From Limnoperna fortunei (lineage: Eukaryota > Mollusca > Bivalvia > Mytilida > Modiolidae): a stretch of 64,000 bases of DNA. This document shows, one piece after another, positions 33,905 through 45,614 of this stretch. The translations under genes and the position numbers were made by a program. The stretch spans positions 2,542,001 to 2,606,000 of the forward strand of contig OX104124.1 of assembly GCA_944474755.1 (NCBI GenBank), given 5' to 3'. Numbering within the stretch: position 1 is the first letter of the stretch; the number at the start of each line of letters is the position of its first letter. The notes beneath the pieces are model-generated. The model saw nothing but the letters and a program-made list of their open reading frames with translations. It was not told where the DNA came from and did no database searches.

Positions 33905-34735
33905 GATGTTATATCTGTAGGCTGTAAGAAAAGATAGTTGTTTTATTTTCAATGGAATGCATTGATTAAAGATATTTTAACTGATTTAGCAAACACAGAG
34001 CAAGTTTCGAGCAAATTAAATCATATATAATAAATAATATGTATTGCAGAAAACTGGATTATAAATCCAACAAAAAACATTTGTGGATAAAGCTAATAAC
34101 AAAAGCGTTTTAGCTGTCTTAGTAGAAGTCGAGTTACAAAACTGTTCCCCCAACTTTCACATAGCGCTTCCAATGCGATGAACGGGTGCACAAATAGTCT
34201 GATTGTTGAAGTTTCAAACAGGATTCAATGTTTTCTGGATGGTAACTGGAATATAAAAGGTTTACACTTTTCGGCTTAATTTTCAAAAAAGGAGTGGAAC
34301 GTCAAATTAGTGACATGTTTAAAAACAAAGATTTAAGGCCCATCATATGAAAAGAAAATTCGATATCAAAAATATGAGTAAGCATCAGGGATGCTCTGCA
34401 AAGAACCCTGTATGAATTCTGACAAAAACTACGTGACAATAAACCAGTATCATAAATGCTTGCAAAATCGTCCACAGGGTATCAGTGCACAATAATTGGC
34501 TTGTTATCGAGTTTTTAAATCAATAGGATAACAAGGAGAACACAAAAACTACAAAACATATTTAGCGGAATGAGATATTCATCCGCTTTTATTTGTCTCA
34601 AAGTACAGGATAATGAAAAAATATATAACTGAAATTGCTGAGATGTATAACGCTCAGCCATATGATATACTTGGCTATTGGACCACAATTTCACTCACAA
34701 AAGCTACTAACAGTCTGTTAACTAAATACTTTTCG
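33905..34735 (+). pseudogene. Decayed C-terminal coding sequence of the VLIG gene
   Basis: Beyond the stop, translated fragments still follow the VLIG C-terminus: DVISVG immediately after the TAG, NFHIALPMR near 34155, CLQNRPQGISAQ near 34458 (the conserved C..HRP.G. region), NYKTYLAE near 34548 and KKYITEIAEMYNAQ near 34615. Several stops and frameshifts separate them. The same region is still open in the paralogue at 9877-10140. The current gene therefore appears truncated by about 200 or more residues relative to its ancestor. Confidence 0.75.
34029..34034 (+). promoter_or_regulatory. Candidate poly(A) signal of the VLIG gene
   Basis: AATAAA about 125 bases after the stop at 33902; an ATTAAA variant lies at 33965. 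Either would end the transcript before most of the decayed C-terminal remnant. Confidence 0.35.
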
Positions 34736-37700
34736 TACTAGAAGTACAAAAACTATCAGATCGTCAAAATAAAAAAATATAAAAATATAAAAAGAAACTT
34801 TTGAGTTATTGTGACGTTGGAAAAACATTTTCGTTGACGAATCATAATTATGCATTTTGAACGCTTTAAATCATAGAGATCGTTGCCCTTTTAAAAAAAT
34901 GCAAATATACAGCACTTTGGTGTATTGATTTGTCTTTTACGTTAATAATTGCTAATTTATAGAATATAAAGGTGCAGTCACACTACACCTCATAGCGTTA
35001 ACGGACGCCAAACGCAAAGAAAAATGCGGCTGAAAGTTATCCGGTGATGAAAAGCATTTCCCGCTGCTGCTCTCATGATCGCTGTACGGGGCGCATAAAA
35101 CGTGCAAAACGCACAATGACCGAACGAGCAACGCACATATACCGGATGAACGACGTACAGTTAACGGACTTCAACGTAATACTAACGGATTTGTACCGCA
35201 CAAAACGTACACGCAGCGTACATTTACGTTACATCCGGTGCATGTCCGTTAGTAGTCCGGCCGTCAATAAGGTCCAGCGGGAAAGAACGGAATCGAACCG
35301 GACAAGTACAGAATAAGGAACGTACGAGTAACGAACAAAACGCATACCGGCGCATGGTTACCGTACATCTGACGGACAACTTTATCCGGTGCTGTACGTT
35401 CCAAATTTTGAACATGTTCAAAACTTTCCACCGAACGGAACGAACACCGCCGGACATCGCCGGACAAGAAGCGCAAACGCCGCATGATAATCGGAAAAGA
35501 AACGCATGCGAACGGACATGGACGGATTGAAAATTTTGTTATGCGTTGGACGTCCGTTAACGCTATACGGTGTAGTGTGACTGAAGCTTAACACGCAAGT
35601 GAAAAATTTCTGTTTTCTAACTATGATCTCCCGAGATTTTACATTTTATCCTTCCAACGGTGTTTGATTCTTTTGTTCACCAAATCGTTTAAAGTTTTGG
35701 ATATAGCTGCCTTTGCTTATGTAGAATTTAAATTATAGACTTAGTGAATAGTTTTAAATCGTCTTGTTTAATTATATCAGTTGTAACGGAAATCAGTGAA
35801 ATGATAAAATAAAAAGTGACTTTGGTCATGAAATGTACATGTATTTGTGTATAATAAAATCCAATTCGGTCCATAAGGGTGAGGGTTCTCCCCACGTCAG
35901 CCAGAAATGATAAATATTGATATGTTATGAACGCGTTCCTCTACTGTCTTGGGAAATGGCATAAACCTTAATAATTATCAGAACGACAGCATGGAGGTTT
36001 TCCCATTAGATTTAATATCGACCTAAATATTAATATTTTAATATTTCTTTAATAGTAATTGTGCTTTTGGTGTTTTTATTAACATTTTGGAAACATGTCT
36101 TCAAAGTGAACGAACTAATTTTGTCAAACATTTAATTCTCTCGCCTTTTGGACAGAATCCTTTCAACATGTTTCAAAAACTTCTAAATATTACTTTATTT
36201 TACAATGGAAACATTAAGGTAAAAGAACCTTAATTTTAGACAAATTAAAATTTAGAGCTATTTAAGTTCCATCTATTGAGAATTTACTAGTTTTGGTCAG
36301 TCTGGTTATCGAGTGTTGATATAAAATTCCTCGTTTCAATTTAAGTTTATTACTTATAGAGGATTAAGTTTGCAAACTGATTTAAGATTGGTCTCCAGTT
36401 CAAGTTATTCTACTTTATTTTTAATGCAGAACAACGTTGTTGCGTGTGTACGGAGAATTAACAAAATAATATGTGTGGTTACATTACATCACATGAGAAA
36501 ACAATACATGTCAACTAAGCCGAATTTAAAACGTATCCGATTCAAAAGTATAAAACGCTCGATAACTGCATTTTATTTTAAGTACTCTGAAATAAATAGT
36601 GGTATGATTTTGGTTTGTTTTAATATCATACATGCAGTATGTTAAAGGATTAATTATGTGAATATTTTTATAATGGGACTTGCTTTTTTTGAGTGTTTTA
36701 TTATTATTGTTTAGCGTCTACTTTTGATTGTGTTTATTATTATTATCGTATTTTGAATTTGTTTTCATTATTAAGCAATGTAATGCCATACGTTACATCA
36801 TCATACATATGTAATACTTTTCTGTTTCTGATCTTTTATTTTATTAAGACGATTTAGGATATGTCGTTTTGCATTTACCTGTTAGTCATATATTCTACTG
36901 CTGTATCATTTGTCATTGTTTGACGTATTTAAATTGCAGTTTTTTAATTTTTAATATTTTTGATGACATTTTATTTGTAGTGTAGTATTGGATAAAATGT
37001 ATACCGTTTAATTATAATGTTGTTTAAACTTTATTGTTGCCTCGCAGTTTGCTGTAACTGAGTTACCAACATAAAATCTTCAAAAATAATTGTGATGCTG
37101 ACAGTTTGAACTGTGAATGTATATTGCATCATACAAGGATTTTATTCTGAACTTGACCAAGTTAGCCACAAAAGTTTTACGAGTCCACACGTAGCATATC
37201 ATTTTGCAATTCAATAAATTTTCAGGTATTGTAATAAATAACATAAATGCATCAACATGTGTATTATTACTTGTGCTCGTTTATAAGTTACCTAAATAAG
37301 TTGAATAAGAGACTGATATATGAATTAAAAGGAAGACCTGTCGCTTCATTTTTCTTTATTTGTATTGTTGATTTTTATTGATAATATTTAGCAGTAGTAA
37401 GAATTAACATGATTACACATGATATAAGGTCAGTGGAATTTAATGTTAAATGATAATTTGTCCTTTGGAAACAACAAATATCATGTTAAGCATAAGTTTA
37501 AATTAATAAGTTGACTAAAATGATGATAGCAAAAGATTTATTAATTTGACAATCGTTGAACGTAAAAATTGGTATTTTAAGGCTTGAAATGAGATTTGCT
37601 TTACAACAAAGCTTTTGCGTGGGTATTATTTTCATATACGTAAAACAGAAGACGAAAACAATTCCAAGTTGTCAAAAATGGAAAAAAGGTCCAGAATTAA

Positions 37701-39310
37701 AATGTGTTTAACATGTTATATGTGAAAGTAATTAATGCAGTTTCAAATTCCATGTACCAGTATTTAATTGATTAAGATCTATTATATTTGCCATGTATCA
37801 CAGACGGGAATTTTAAAAAGTATTATCTATTTCACCAAACTGGATAAATAGATACGCATAGTTTTATGACAGAGGTATATTATCTTAATTAAATATGTGC
37901 ATAATTACATCGTTTGTATTTAAGCATTCGATATTTAAGGACTGGTCAATATTTAATGGGGTGTTGGGACCGGTGCAAAATGCAATGGGACAAATACTTC
38001 TTTATCCTGGCATCTACATGGTACTCCAAGTTTTGTTATTTTTAGCACTGATATGATGTTTTAATCACAGCAATATCATCTATGAAACAAACATTTGTCT
38101 GACGCTTTAATTCCAAACCAAAATACTATACTGTAATCGCACAATTACAGCAACTTTAGTTGTATTTTAATGAGATAGGACATGGCTTTTTTAAACATGA
38201 TAATTTGAAATGCTCCGATCCCAATCCCCTACCACCAACCCCAAATTAATATTGCCATTTTTCTCTTAAATAAATGAATTTTTAGCTATGTGAAATGCAT
38301 TTTTACGACCAGAATGGTATTAACATTTTCTAAAATATCAACAACAGATTATACACATGCTCAATATTTGTCAGTCAGCCTGTATTATTAACGATTCTGG
38401 AATCCTTCCCTTTGTTGCAATCTGTTCAGTATGTTATGTTTGACGAGATGTTTAAATAACACGTGTACAATTGTAGTAGTTTAATAAATCACATACAATG
38501 ATCAAGTATCTGTAAATTCTTTAAATCCGTGTTTCATACGGCCACTGATAAATTAGCCCACGGCTGCCTCAGTTTGTAGTAAGAGGCTACTAATAGAAGG
38601 AACACGTACAAAGCGTTTCAACAGTTTTTTGTTAATAAGACAACATTGATGAGGCCGGATAAACGCTGATGAAGATCTACTGTACCCAAAGTTTTTTCTA
38701 GTGGGGAAGTTGAGTAATTCATAATTTGATAAGTTGGCATGTCACGTCTTTCCTTTTGGGAATCTTCTCATTAAAGCTGTTCTGTCTAATGTATTTCCTT
38801 TTAAACTGTTCTTATGAAATGTATTTAGTATTTTGTACGACTGCTTCCTTATATGATTTGCAAAGAAAGTGGCAGAGGGAAAGAGATTCCTCGACTTTTT
38901 AGCCAAATTTTTTTCCTGTGTTGCGACAGGTGTAGGCGGAGGTGACATATCATTTATCCCTTACGTCAGCTGGACGGGATAAAGAATGTACCCAGTTCGG
39001 TCAATCGACTGGCATGCCAACAACAAGTTCGTCGTCATTCTTCTACATTTTACTTTATTTTTTGAAAATCGTGTTAAGAAGGCATTGGTTCATGAAATTC
39101 CTAATGTGTAGTATTTTGTCATTTTTAGAACACTTGGTAACTTCTATTACTTCTATTAGTAATTGATAATCGGGAAGTATCCCACAGTCAATCAAAATTG
39201 CTCTTTGCAGCGTTGAATTCAGCGCATAAATTCCAAACCCTATATCAGAAGTTTGACTATGGCAAAAGAAGGTAATAACAAAATACCGTGCACCGAGGAA
39301 GCTTTCAAAA
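34736..39310. repeat. 3' flank of the VLIG gene (paralogous to 10141-12650)
   Basis: Patches of similarity to the flank of the pseudogene extend to about 39.3 kb, interrupted by the MITE at 34975 and by about 1.5 kb near 37190-38735 without a counterpart. I see no gene here. The frames 36370-36645, 38742-38948 and 39055-39321 have no recognisable content. Confidence 0.6.
34975..35583. mobile_element. GC-rich MITE with 30-base-plus inverted ends
   Basis: The left end CAGTCACACTACACC at 34975 and the right end GGTGTAGTGTGACTG ending at 35583 are inverted repeats that stay alike for over 30 bases (CATAGCGTTAACGGACG / CGTCCGTTAACGCTATA). The interior is strikingly richer in CG dinucleotides than the surroundings and has many short repeats around ACGGAC and CCGG. 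Frames open on both strands here are composition artefacts. The paralogous flank near 10460 lacks the element, so it inserted after the duplication. No convincing target duplication was found. Confidence 0.8.
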
Positions 39311-39719
39311 AGACAATCCACAAATCAGTCAGACAAACTTCAGAACCAACCAAATTCATAGAAACTACAGCAATGGTCCTGAAATGGTACATTTCAAACA
39401 AAATGTTGAGTTAAACCCGGTTTTATGGCATGTCAAACCACCCGCTTCAATTACTGTAGTATTGAGTTAGTTTATTTCTTAAAATAGATGGGTATCATAT
39501 GCCACTGGTCAATAATAGGTGTATCCGACAATCATAGTAGCACAATCACTTTACAACACTGAAAATTGGAAAAACTATCTTTAACCATATTTTCAAACTA
39601 ATATTTTTCAACAAGGAAGTGGTATCTATAGGAAAACTTATTAAAGGCGCGAACGAGTCGTTTTTTTAATGTTTCCTCTTTTATAAATTTATCACGACGA
39701 AATTTGTGACGTTTTCAAA

Positions 39720-40440
39720 AATCATTGCATGCTGCAAGCTCTTGCTTACGTGATCAATTGAGAAATATAGAACCCGTATGCCCGAGAAGTTGAAGTATTG
39801 CTGCATAAGTGAGGAATATTTTAAACTTTGAAATTAAAATCGTCTCTTGTGTCGTAAATTCTTGTTCATAAATTACCGTTGGTGTCATATTCGAGATGTA
39901 CGTCTAAAACTGATGTAGATGTGGCTGGTTTTTTTTTGTGTTTTTTGTGTGTTCTGAAGTATTTATTTCACGGAAGCAGATTGAAAGGAAATCATCAATA
40001 TACCTATATGTATATTTAAAGGAACTAGATTAAGTAAGACGTCGAAGAAATTGTGTTTCATAGGAATGAAGGAACAAAGCGGCAAGGAGTGGGGCACGGT
40101 TTGTGCCCATTGGAATTCCGATTGCCTGGTGATATAAAGAGTTGAAAAGTCAAATGTTCTGACAGATGAAATTTTAGATATCGATTTTGATTTAAAATTT
40201 TCCATGAGTTCATTTAAAATTTTAAAAATCCACATATGATTAATATTTACCTCCCGAATAAACAGTTTTACAATATGTTTAGCTGTCCTTTCACTGCAAA
40301 CATTATCTTATTCAACCGTTTTGACAACTCTTTGGTAGGTAACAAAGATGACCCGGCAATGTATCTTTTCTTGTAAGGATTGCTATGTAATATTTGGAAT
40401 CCAATACAAGTATGGTAAGTCTTAGAAGTTCTTGTTGAAA
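39720..40440 (-). pseudogene. Penelope-like reverse transcriptase fragment
   Basis: On the minus strand, in order: LPYLYWIP near 40425, a degraded AGSS..TK segment near 40340, SVRTFDFSTLY near 40160, AIGIPMGTNRAPLLAALFLH near 40130, YRYIDDFLSICF near 39990 (the YxDD catalytic motif), then SVLDV, YDTRDDFNF and AYGFYISQLIT. Several stops and frameshifts and a deletion between FDFSTLY and GIPMG make it non-functional. The motif set (GIPMGTN.AP, YRYIDD, RDDFNF) is characteristic of Penelope-like RTs of bivalves. Hammerhead motifs elsewhere in the window may belong to such elements. Confidence 0.85.
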
Positions 40441-40644
40441 TTAATATTTAAAGATGTCATGAAGGGCACATTAATTTGAATGTAGGCAGGAAATGAGTGT
40501 GCATAGGTGTGCCAAATGTGGCTCAACATTTTAGAAAAACGGAAACAAAAATACCTTACCCTCAGGTGTGGGATCGCACAGTCATTTCCAAGCAAAGACC
40601 GGCGAGTTAGTTAATACATCAGATAGGGCCCATCCATCTCATCA

Positions 40645-41110
40645 ATAATGGATACAATAATACAACGTAATTGCCGAGCTCTTACAATTATTTTTTACTA
40701 CTTTAAGCCTTTCTTCCTGGTGCATTTTGTCAAGTGAGCCACTCCAAATGTAAATTTTAATATATCTTAAAACAATCTTCTATATAGAAAGCCCATAAGT
40801 AGACGAGAATGAGTGAGCTGCTGGCGGTTTTTGCAAAAGATCAAATTTTGCATGGCTCTGTTAAATTCTGATCTTAAGCTTCTTGATATGAGGATATCTT
40901 TAGACGTATACTTCCTTTATGCTCTGTATTATTTTCCTTCTAATTCATCTATACATTTGATTAACTTAAAACATCTATATTTATCACTTGGAGACTTCAA
41001 TGGACACAACTATTTATGGGTCGGTAAAGCACTTTAGGACATAGATAAGATTGTTTATAGCTTAATGGCTCACTAACACTGTTTTGCATTATAATGCATA
41101 TTTACATAAT
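40645..41110 (+). pseudogene. LINE (non-LTR) endonuclease fragment
   Basis: The plus strand encodes MDTIIQRNCRAL near 40649, like the IIQWNCRGL start of jockey-type apurinic endonucleases, and LSLGDFNGHNYLWV near 40985, the conserved GDFN.H..LWG motif. Stops and frameshifts lie between, and no reverse transcriptase follows. It is a 5' fragment of a dead element. The clade is uncertain. Confidence 0.7.
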
Positions 41111-42585
41111 AGGAACAGATCCTAATAAGCTTTTGAAATGCGTCTCTATTGTCCATTTCTCACGGAAAGTCTATCACAATCTGTGTGGCAGTAATTATGT
41201 TTGCATTGCATGTTTTGGAACACGAAAATAAATTTAGTATCGGTAGAAAAAAACTTTATTCAGTGATATTTTTTTCAGATCTAATTATTAAACATTTATT
41301 AACATATTTACATATTTTAATTGCTAATAATACAAGTCTCAATACTTCAAACAATCCAAAACACCATTCTAAAGCTAGACAAGACATTTTAACTTTAGAG
41401 TCAGATATTCGTCCAAAACTTGCTTAACACTCCTCCGCTTAAAATCACCAATATTCCGCGAATTAAAATTTAAACATTCCAATTTTAATTTTCCATCTAA
41501 AATTAAGAAGATTATCATACATCATTTTCTTTAGAACTTTTAATTTCTTTTAATGAAGAACGCGATGTAACATGCGGTCCGGACGAAAAAACATTCGCCA
41601 CTGTTTTCTGTCAAGGAGACTTGCCACCTATTTGGAAAATGACTACCGGTGATTGCAAAAAGATTGAAACGATGGTCAGCGACCGCATGGTTTTGAAAAC
41701 GGAATACAAACACCCAATCTGGTGCGTTTCAAACCTTTTTTTCAAAAAGTATTGGCAAAGAATGAATACGATATTTTTGACATGGAAACGTGGTTTTCAA
41801 AGACCATTTTGGATATGGAGTTGAATAGGTAGATTTCAACCTTTATTTAATGTTAGCCAATTTATAGTTCGAGTAAATTAAACTTTGTCTTACCCTATTG
41901 AACAAGAAATAAGTGTTCCCAATTGTAGCATCTTTTTGTCACTTTATTCAGTATTATAATTATTAGTCTTGCTCAAGTTATAAAAAAAATATTGATGGCT
42001 CTCTACATTGACTTCCCCAAAAGAAAAAAATGAATAATATAGAACGTCAACTACAGTCTGTTTATACAGAGAGAAATGGGAATTTGAGAATGATTTTTAG
42101 ATGCCCATTATCCATTACCCAAAACTGTTGTTGTGCACTTTTTTAACTAAAAGGAAAATGCATCTTTATCCCGAACTAGCATTTTGCAACAATACTATTA
42201 AAATTGTTAAAAACTACATTTCTTACTTTGATGCTAAGCTAACCTTTTTACCGCATACTATATTTGCGTAAGGTTTTTGATACTTTAAAAGTTGTATCCA
42301 GCATTTGCTAGAGATACTGACCGCCATATTTTACTCTCAAATTATTTAGATCGCTAGTTCAACCTTATTAAGATAATTGTTGTATTTATGGTTTTACTCG
42401 AAAGTCATATATAAAATCCTAAATACAGTTCAACACCAAGGATTCCGAGTATGTCCGCTATGGGTAAACAGAAAAGAATATCCGGATCTATATTAAGTAA
42501 TCTGTCTCATACAAACCGGTCTATTTTTAGCAACATAGCTTGAATATACGAACAAATAGAAACATAGCGTAAATATTCTTTTTTA
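41111..42585. other. Intergenic sequence with one unexplained open frame
   Basis: The frame at 41621-41824 (plus) extends upstream without a stop for about 15 more codons (GPDEKTFATVFCQGD before MPPIWKMTTGDCKK). It has a plausible protein composition, but no family is recognised. The remainder is AT-rich with no supported feature. Confidence 0.35.
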
Positions 42586-42796
42586 TGCCCTCCTCATTCC
42601 TAACAGAACCAATGGGCCCGATGCATGAAGTCACAAAAACAAAGATATGATGGTTGACTAATTTATGAGGTTCATGTAAAATATATACAATAATGACATA
42701 AAACATACTAAGATGAACTTTGACACATATATAATAAAATCAGTTATATAACATTACATAATACTAATGGCCGAAAAGGGGGGTACAAAAATCCCC
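42586..42796 (-). repeat. Ngaro terminal repeat B2
   Basis: Begins TGCCCTCCTCATTCC in plus reading and matches B1 (43111-43320) almost base for base. It forms the 3' end of the element on the minus strand. Confidence 0.9.
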
Positions 42797-42925
42797 CTCT
42801 CAATAGATGTAAAAATACATACAAACTGCACATATGGAGAATAGCAAGATAATGAGTTCAACACAAGATTTAAAACAGACAGCATTCAGTCTTAAACAAT
42901 AGGGAGGAGAAGGGGATGGATGGCG

Positions 42926-43110
42926 GGAATACAAAAATATTGATGAGCTGGCATGAAAGCTTTGTTTACGTTTTGGTCAGAAATCTAATTATATATTCCA
43001 CCAATCAAAACGCAATACGACATAAAGTAAATTTAGCAGAGTGGAGGGAAATTCAAATTGTAGAAATACATTCGTCAGCATAAAACATGCTATTCACATA
43101 GCTCCATTTA
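42926..43110 (-). repeat. Ngaro internal repeat A2
   Basis: 185 bases, nearly identical to A1 at 49050-49234. Directly abuts B1 at TTTA/TGCCC. Confidence 0.9.
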
Positions 43111-43320
43111 TGCCCTCCTCATTCCTAACAGAACCAATGGGCCCGATGCATGAAGTCACAAAAACAAAGATATGATGATTGACTAATTTATGAGGTTCAT
43201 GTAAAATATATACAATAATGACATAAAACATACTAAGATGAACTTTGACACATATATAATAAAATCAGTTATATAACATTACATAATACTAATGGCCGAA
43301 AAGGGGGGTACAAAATCCCC
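43111..43320 (-). repeat. Ngaro internal repeat B1
   Basis: 210 bases, nearly identical to B2. The A2-B1 join reproduces the junction expected from a circularised element. Confidence 0.9.
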
Positions 43321-43551
43321 ATAAGGTTTTATTGCTAAAAAATGTCTGTATAGGAAATTACTATCTAACTTACATTGTAGCTCTCTGAAACAATTATATC
43401 AACCATGCAATAAAACCTGTACCCCCCAAAAAAGGCCACCAGAGCAACTGGAAAAAATAAGAAAAAACTGGACAGAACACAAACTAAACCTACATGTACC
43501 TCAATATAAAACTATAAATAAAATTATTGAATGCAATTAAAAATCAAGAAT

Positions 43552-44012
43552 TATCTCCGGCCCGAGCAGGAGATACAGTTATACACTCATCCATGTCAAT
43601 CTTGCAAGATATAAGTACTAACAGTATTCTTAAGTAGGTACTATGTAAACACCATTAATCAGCTACATTGCGTATGTGGTAACCGGCCCAAGCAGGCAAC
43701 CAATAGACATAATGATCATAACAACATACAATACTCAAAAGATCAATCCAATTGATTTAAGAGAATAAACAAAACTAAGAGTAAAACACATCATGTATAT
43801 AACTAATAATTGCAGCAAGTCTCAGGATAGCAAAAATCTGTAGATACCGGTCCAAACAGGTATCCAAAACAATTGATAAAGTCAACTATAACAATGTGTA
43901 AAAATCGAACCCTACATATAGGGTAAGCACTGATGCCGGCCCAAGCAGGCAACAGGCCAAAAATATATCCACTACACGAGTTATTAACCGGAATACCGGC
44001 CCAGGCAGGTAT
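43552..44012 (-). ncRNA. Array of five stem-loops with a conserved ten-base loop
   Basis: In plus reading, five copies of GGCCC(A/G)(A/G)GCA or its variant GGTCCAAACA are each bracketed by a stem. 43552-43575: TATCTCC / GGAGATA. 43678-43701: GGTAACC / GGCAACC, imperfect. 43843-43864: GATACC / GGTATC. 43932-43953: TGCC / GGCA plus one outer pair. 43993-44012: ATACC / GGTAT. The stem sequence differs between copies but pairing is kept in four, while the loop stays nearly constant, which is the signature of selected RNA (or DNA) structure. They lie between the YR coding end and B1; the last one overlaps the final YR codons. Function unknown. Confidence 0.75.
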
Positions 44013-44961
44013 ATAAAAAAAGAGTTAAATCTAACTTTGATCTAATATACTTTCGAAAGGCATTATACTTCCATCTACCTAGATTACGAATCTGGGCATC
44101 TGATAAGCCTTTCTCAGCTGCTAAAGAAGCCGCACCTATCCTAAAACTATGCCCTTTAAATCTTTTCCCATCTAAATTACATACAAGCAGACATTTATGT
44201 AAAATACTATCAAAATAATTGCGATAAAGACGGTGACCATGTGCTAAGCAAAAAAGCTGCCCCACACCTTTGTGTCTCATGCTCACAAATGCCAATAACA
44301 AGCCAATGGCTGAGAACTTAGAGTCCCCATGTGATATTGAAATCTTGGAATAATGGTGTTTATAACAACGGAATGACACATCAACAGAAGCAACCACAGA
44401 TCCATTGTAGTTAAATGAAAGATCAGAGAGCTGCAAGACATTAACCAGAGATACATCATTAGCATACACCAATTCACCAATACGAGCAAATGCTGCAAAG
44501 GCAAAAGCAAATAAGGCCTGAAAAAGTCGCTGTTCATATAATGAAGGAACAACAACTGGAACTGATTCTATAAGCCTAGTTAAAATGTCTATTGTGATGG
44601 GTAAACGTGTATCAAAAGAGGGTCTTAGCTTATATGCCCCCTGTAATAGTTGTTGAACCAAGAAGGACTGTGTTGGATCATCGAAACCTAATATCTTGTG
44701 AACATAACCTACAGCCGACAGTTATGTCGAAATAGTGCTAGTGGCAAACTTGCTCTGGTACAAGTAAGAAACAAATAAAGCCACATTATTAATTGACACT
44801 GGTATTGGCACCAATTTGCTAAAAACTGTCCGAGAGTAACAATTAAATTTTTCCCAAGCCCTCCTGTAAGTTGATCTTGTAGATGGGGCCAGAGCTGCAC
44901 AAACTAACTCATCAAAGTTACCCAAAAGTTCTGAGGCAGAAACTCCTTTGGAATGCTGCAA
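43984..44961 (-). pseudogene. Ngaro tyrosine recombinase (one nonsense codon)
   Basis: A single minus-strand frame from about 44961 to the stop at 43984, interrupted only by a TAA at 44722-44724. The N-terminal part (ALAPSTRSTYRRAWEKF, VALFVSYLYQS) is the SAM-like core-binding domain of phage-integrase-type recombinases. The catalytic part shows the first Arg in FARIGEL, then HSFRIGAA (H-x-x-R), LGRWKYNAF and the nucleophile Tyr in FRKYIRSK. The full R-H-R-Y set is therefore intact apart from the nonsense codon. It would integrate the circular DNA intermediate without a target duplication. Confidence 0.9.
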
Positions 44962-45039
44962 GGCATCAGGCGGGCTGAAGGGTGTCTCTTGCGAAACTCT
45001 TCTACCTGTAACCGAGAAAGAAGATCTGCCAATACATTC

Positions 45040-45470
45040 TTAGTACCACTGATATGTTAAGCCTTAAATAGAATGTTAAATTCCAAACACCGCAGTACCA
45101 AGTGTCGAACCATAAACATGACCTGAGAATCTTTGCTTGACTGCTTATTAATTACTGACACTAGAGCCTCATTGTCGGTAAAAAATAAAATAGAGTGATT
45201 ACACCATAAATGACCCCATACTTCAATAGCCAAGACAATAGGATAAAACTCCAGTCATTATATTAATACTTTGCCAATCCTCCGGAAAACAACCATTAAA
45301 CCAACGGTCTCCGTACAGAGCACCAAACCCCTTGGATTGCGCAGCATCAGTAAATAACAAGATACTTTTACTCGACACGAACTTATCATCCAAAAACATA
45401 GAAATTCCATTAAAGTTTTGCAAAAAGGATAGCCACATTTTCATGTCTAACTTTGCCTATTGTGATATAG
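45040..45470 (-). pseudogene. Ngaro RNase H domain
   Basis: The minus-strand frame contains ILLFTDAAQSKGFGALYGDR (first RNase H Asp). After a frameshift near 45260 comes EFYPIVLAIEVWG, then FFTDNEALVSVINKQSSKDS (third Asp). The order RT, RNase H, YR is that of DIRS-like elements. Frameshifts separate it from RT upstream and break it internally. Confidence 0.8.
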
Positions 45471-45614
45471 TAATGAATTTTTGAGATTCGGACAAATGAC
45501 AAGTAAGAGATATCAAACGACGCAAAAATTCCCTTCCGGGTTTAATGACAGAACAAGCAAAGTTTAGAGTACCAATTAAAGATTGCATGTCACACAGTGA
45601 GCATATCTTTAAAC

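Noticed and set aside
35044..35485. Open frames on both strands (90, 77 and 73 codons) as possible genes
   Set aside because: They lie inside a CG-rich MITE whose composition lacks stop codons; the products are Arg/Ser/Thr-rich with no family features.
41621..41824. 67-codon frame as a gene
   Set aside because: The composition is plausible and it is noted in the feature list, but no motif, splice site or homologue can be pointed to.
43552..44012. CRISPR-like array, because of spaced repeats
   Set aside because: Spacing is irregular (about 60 to 165 bases), the repeats are only a loop plus variable stems, and the host is an animal. A hairpin array in a retrotransposon explains it better.
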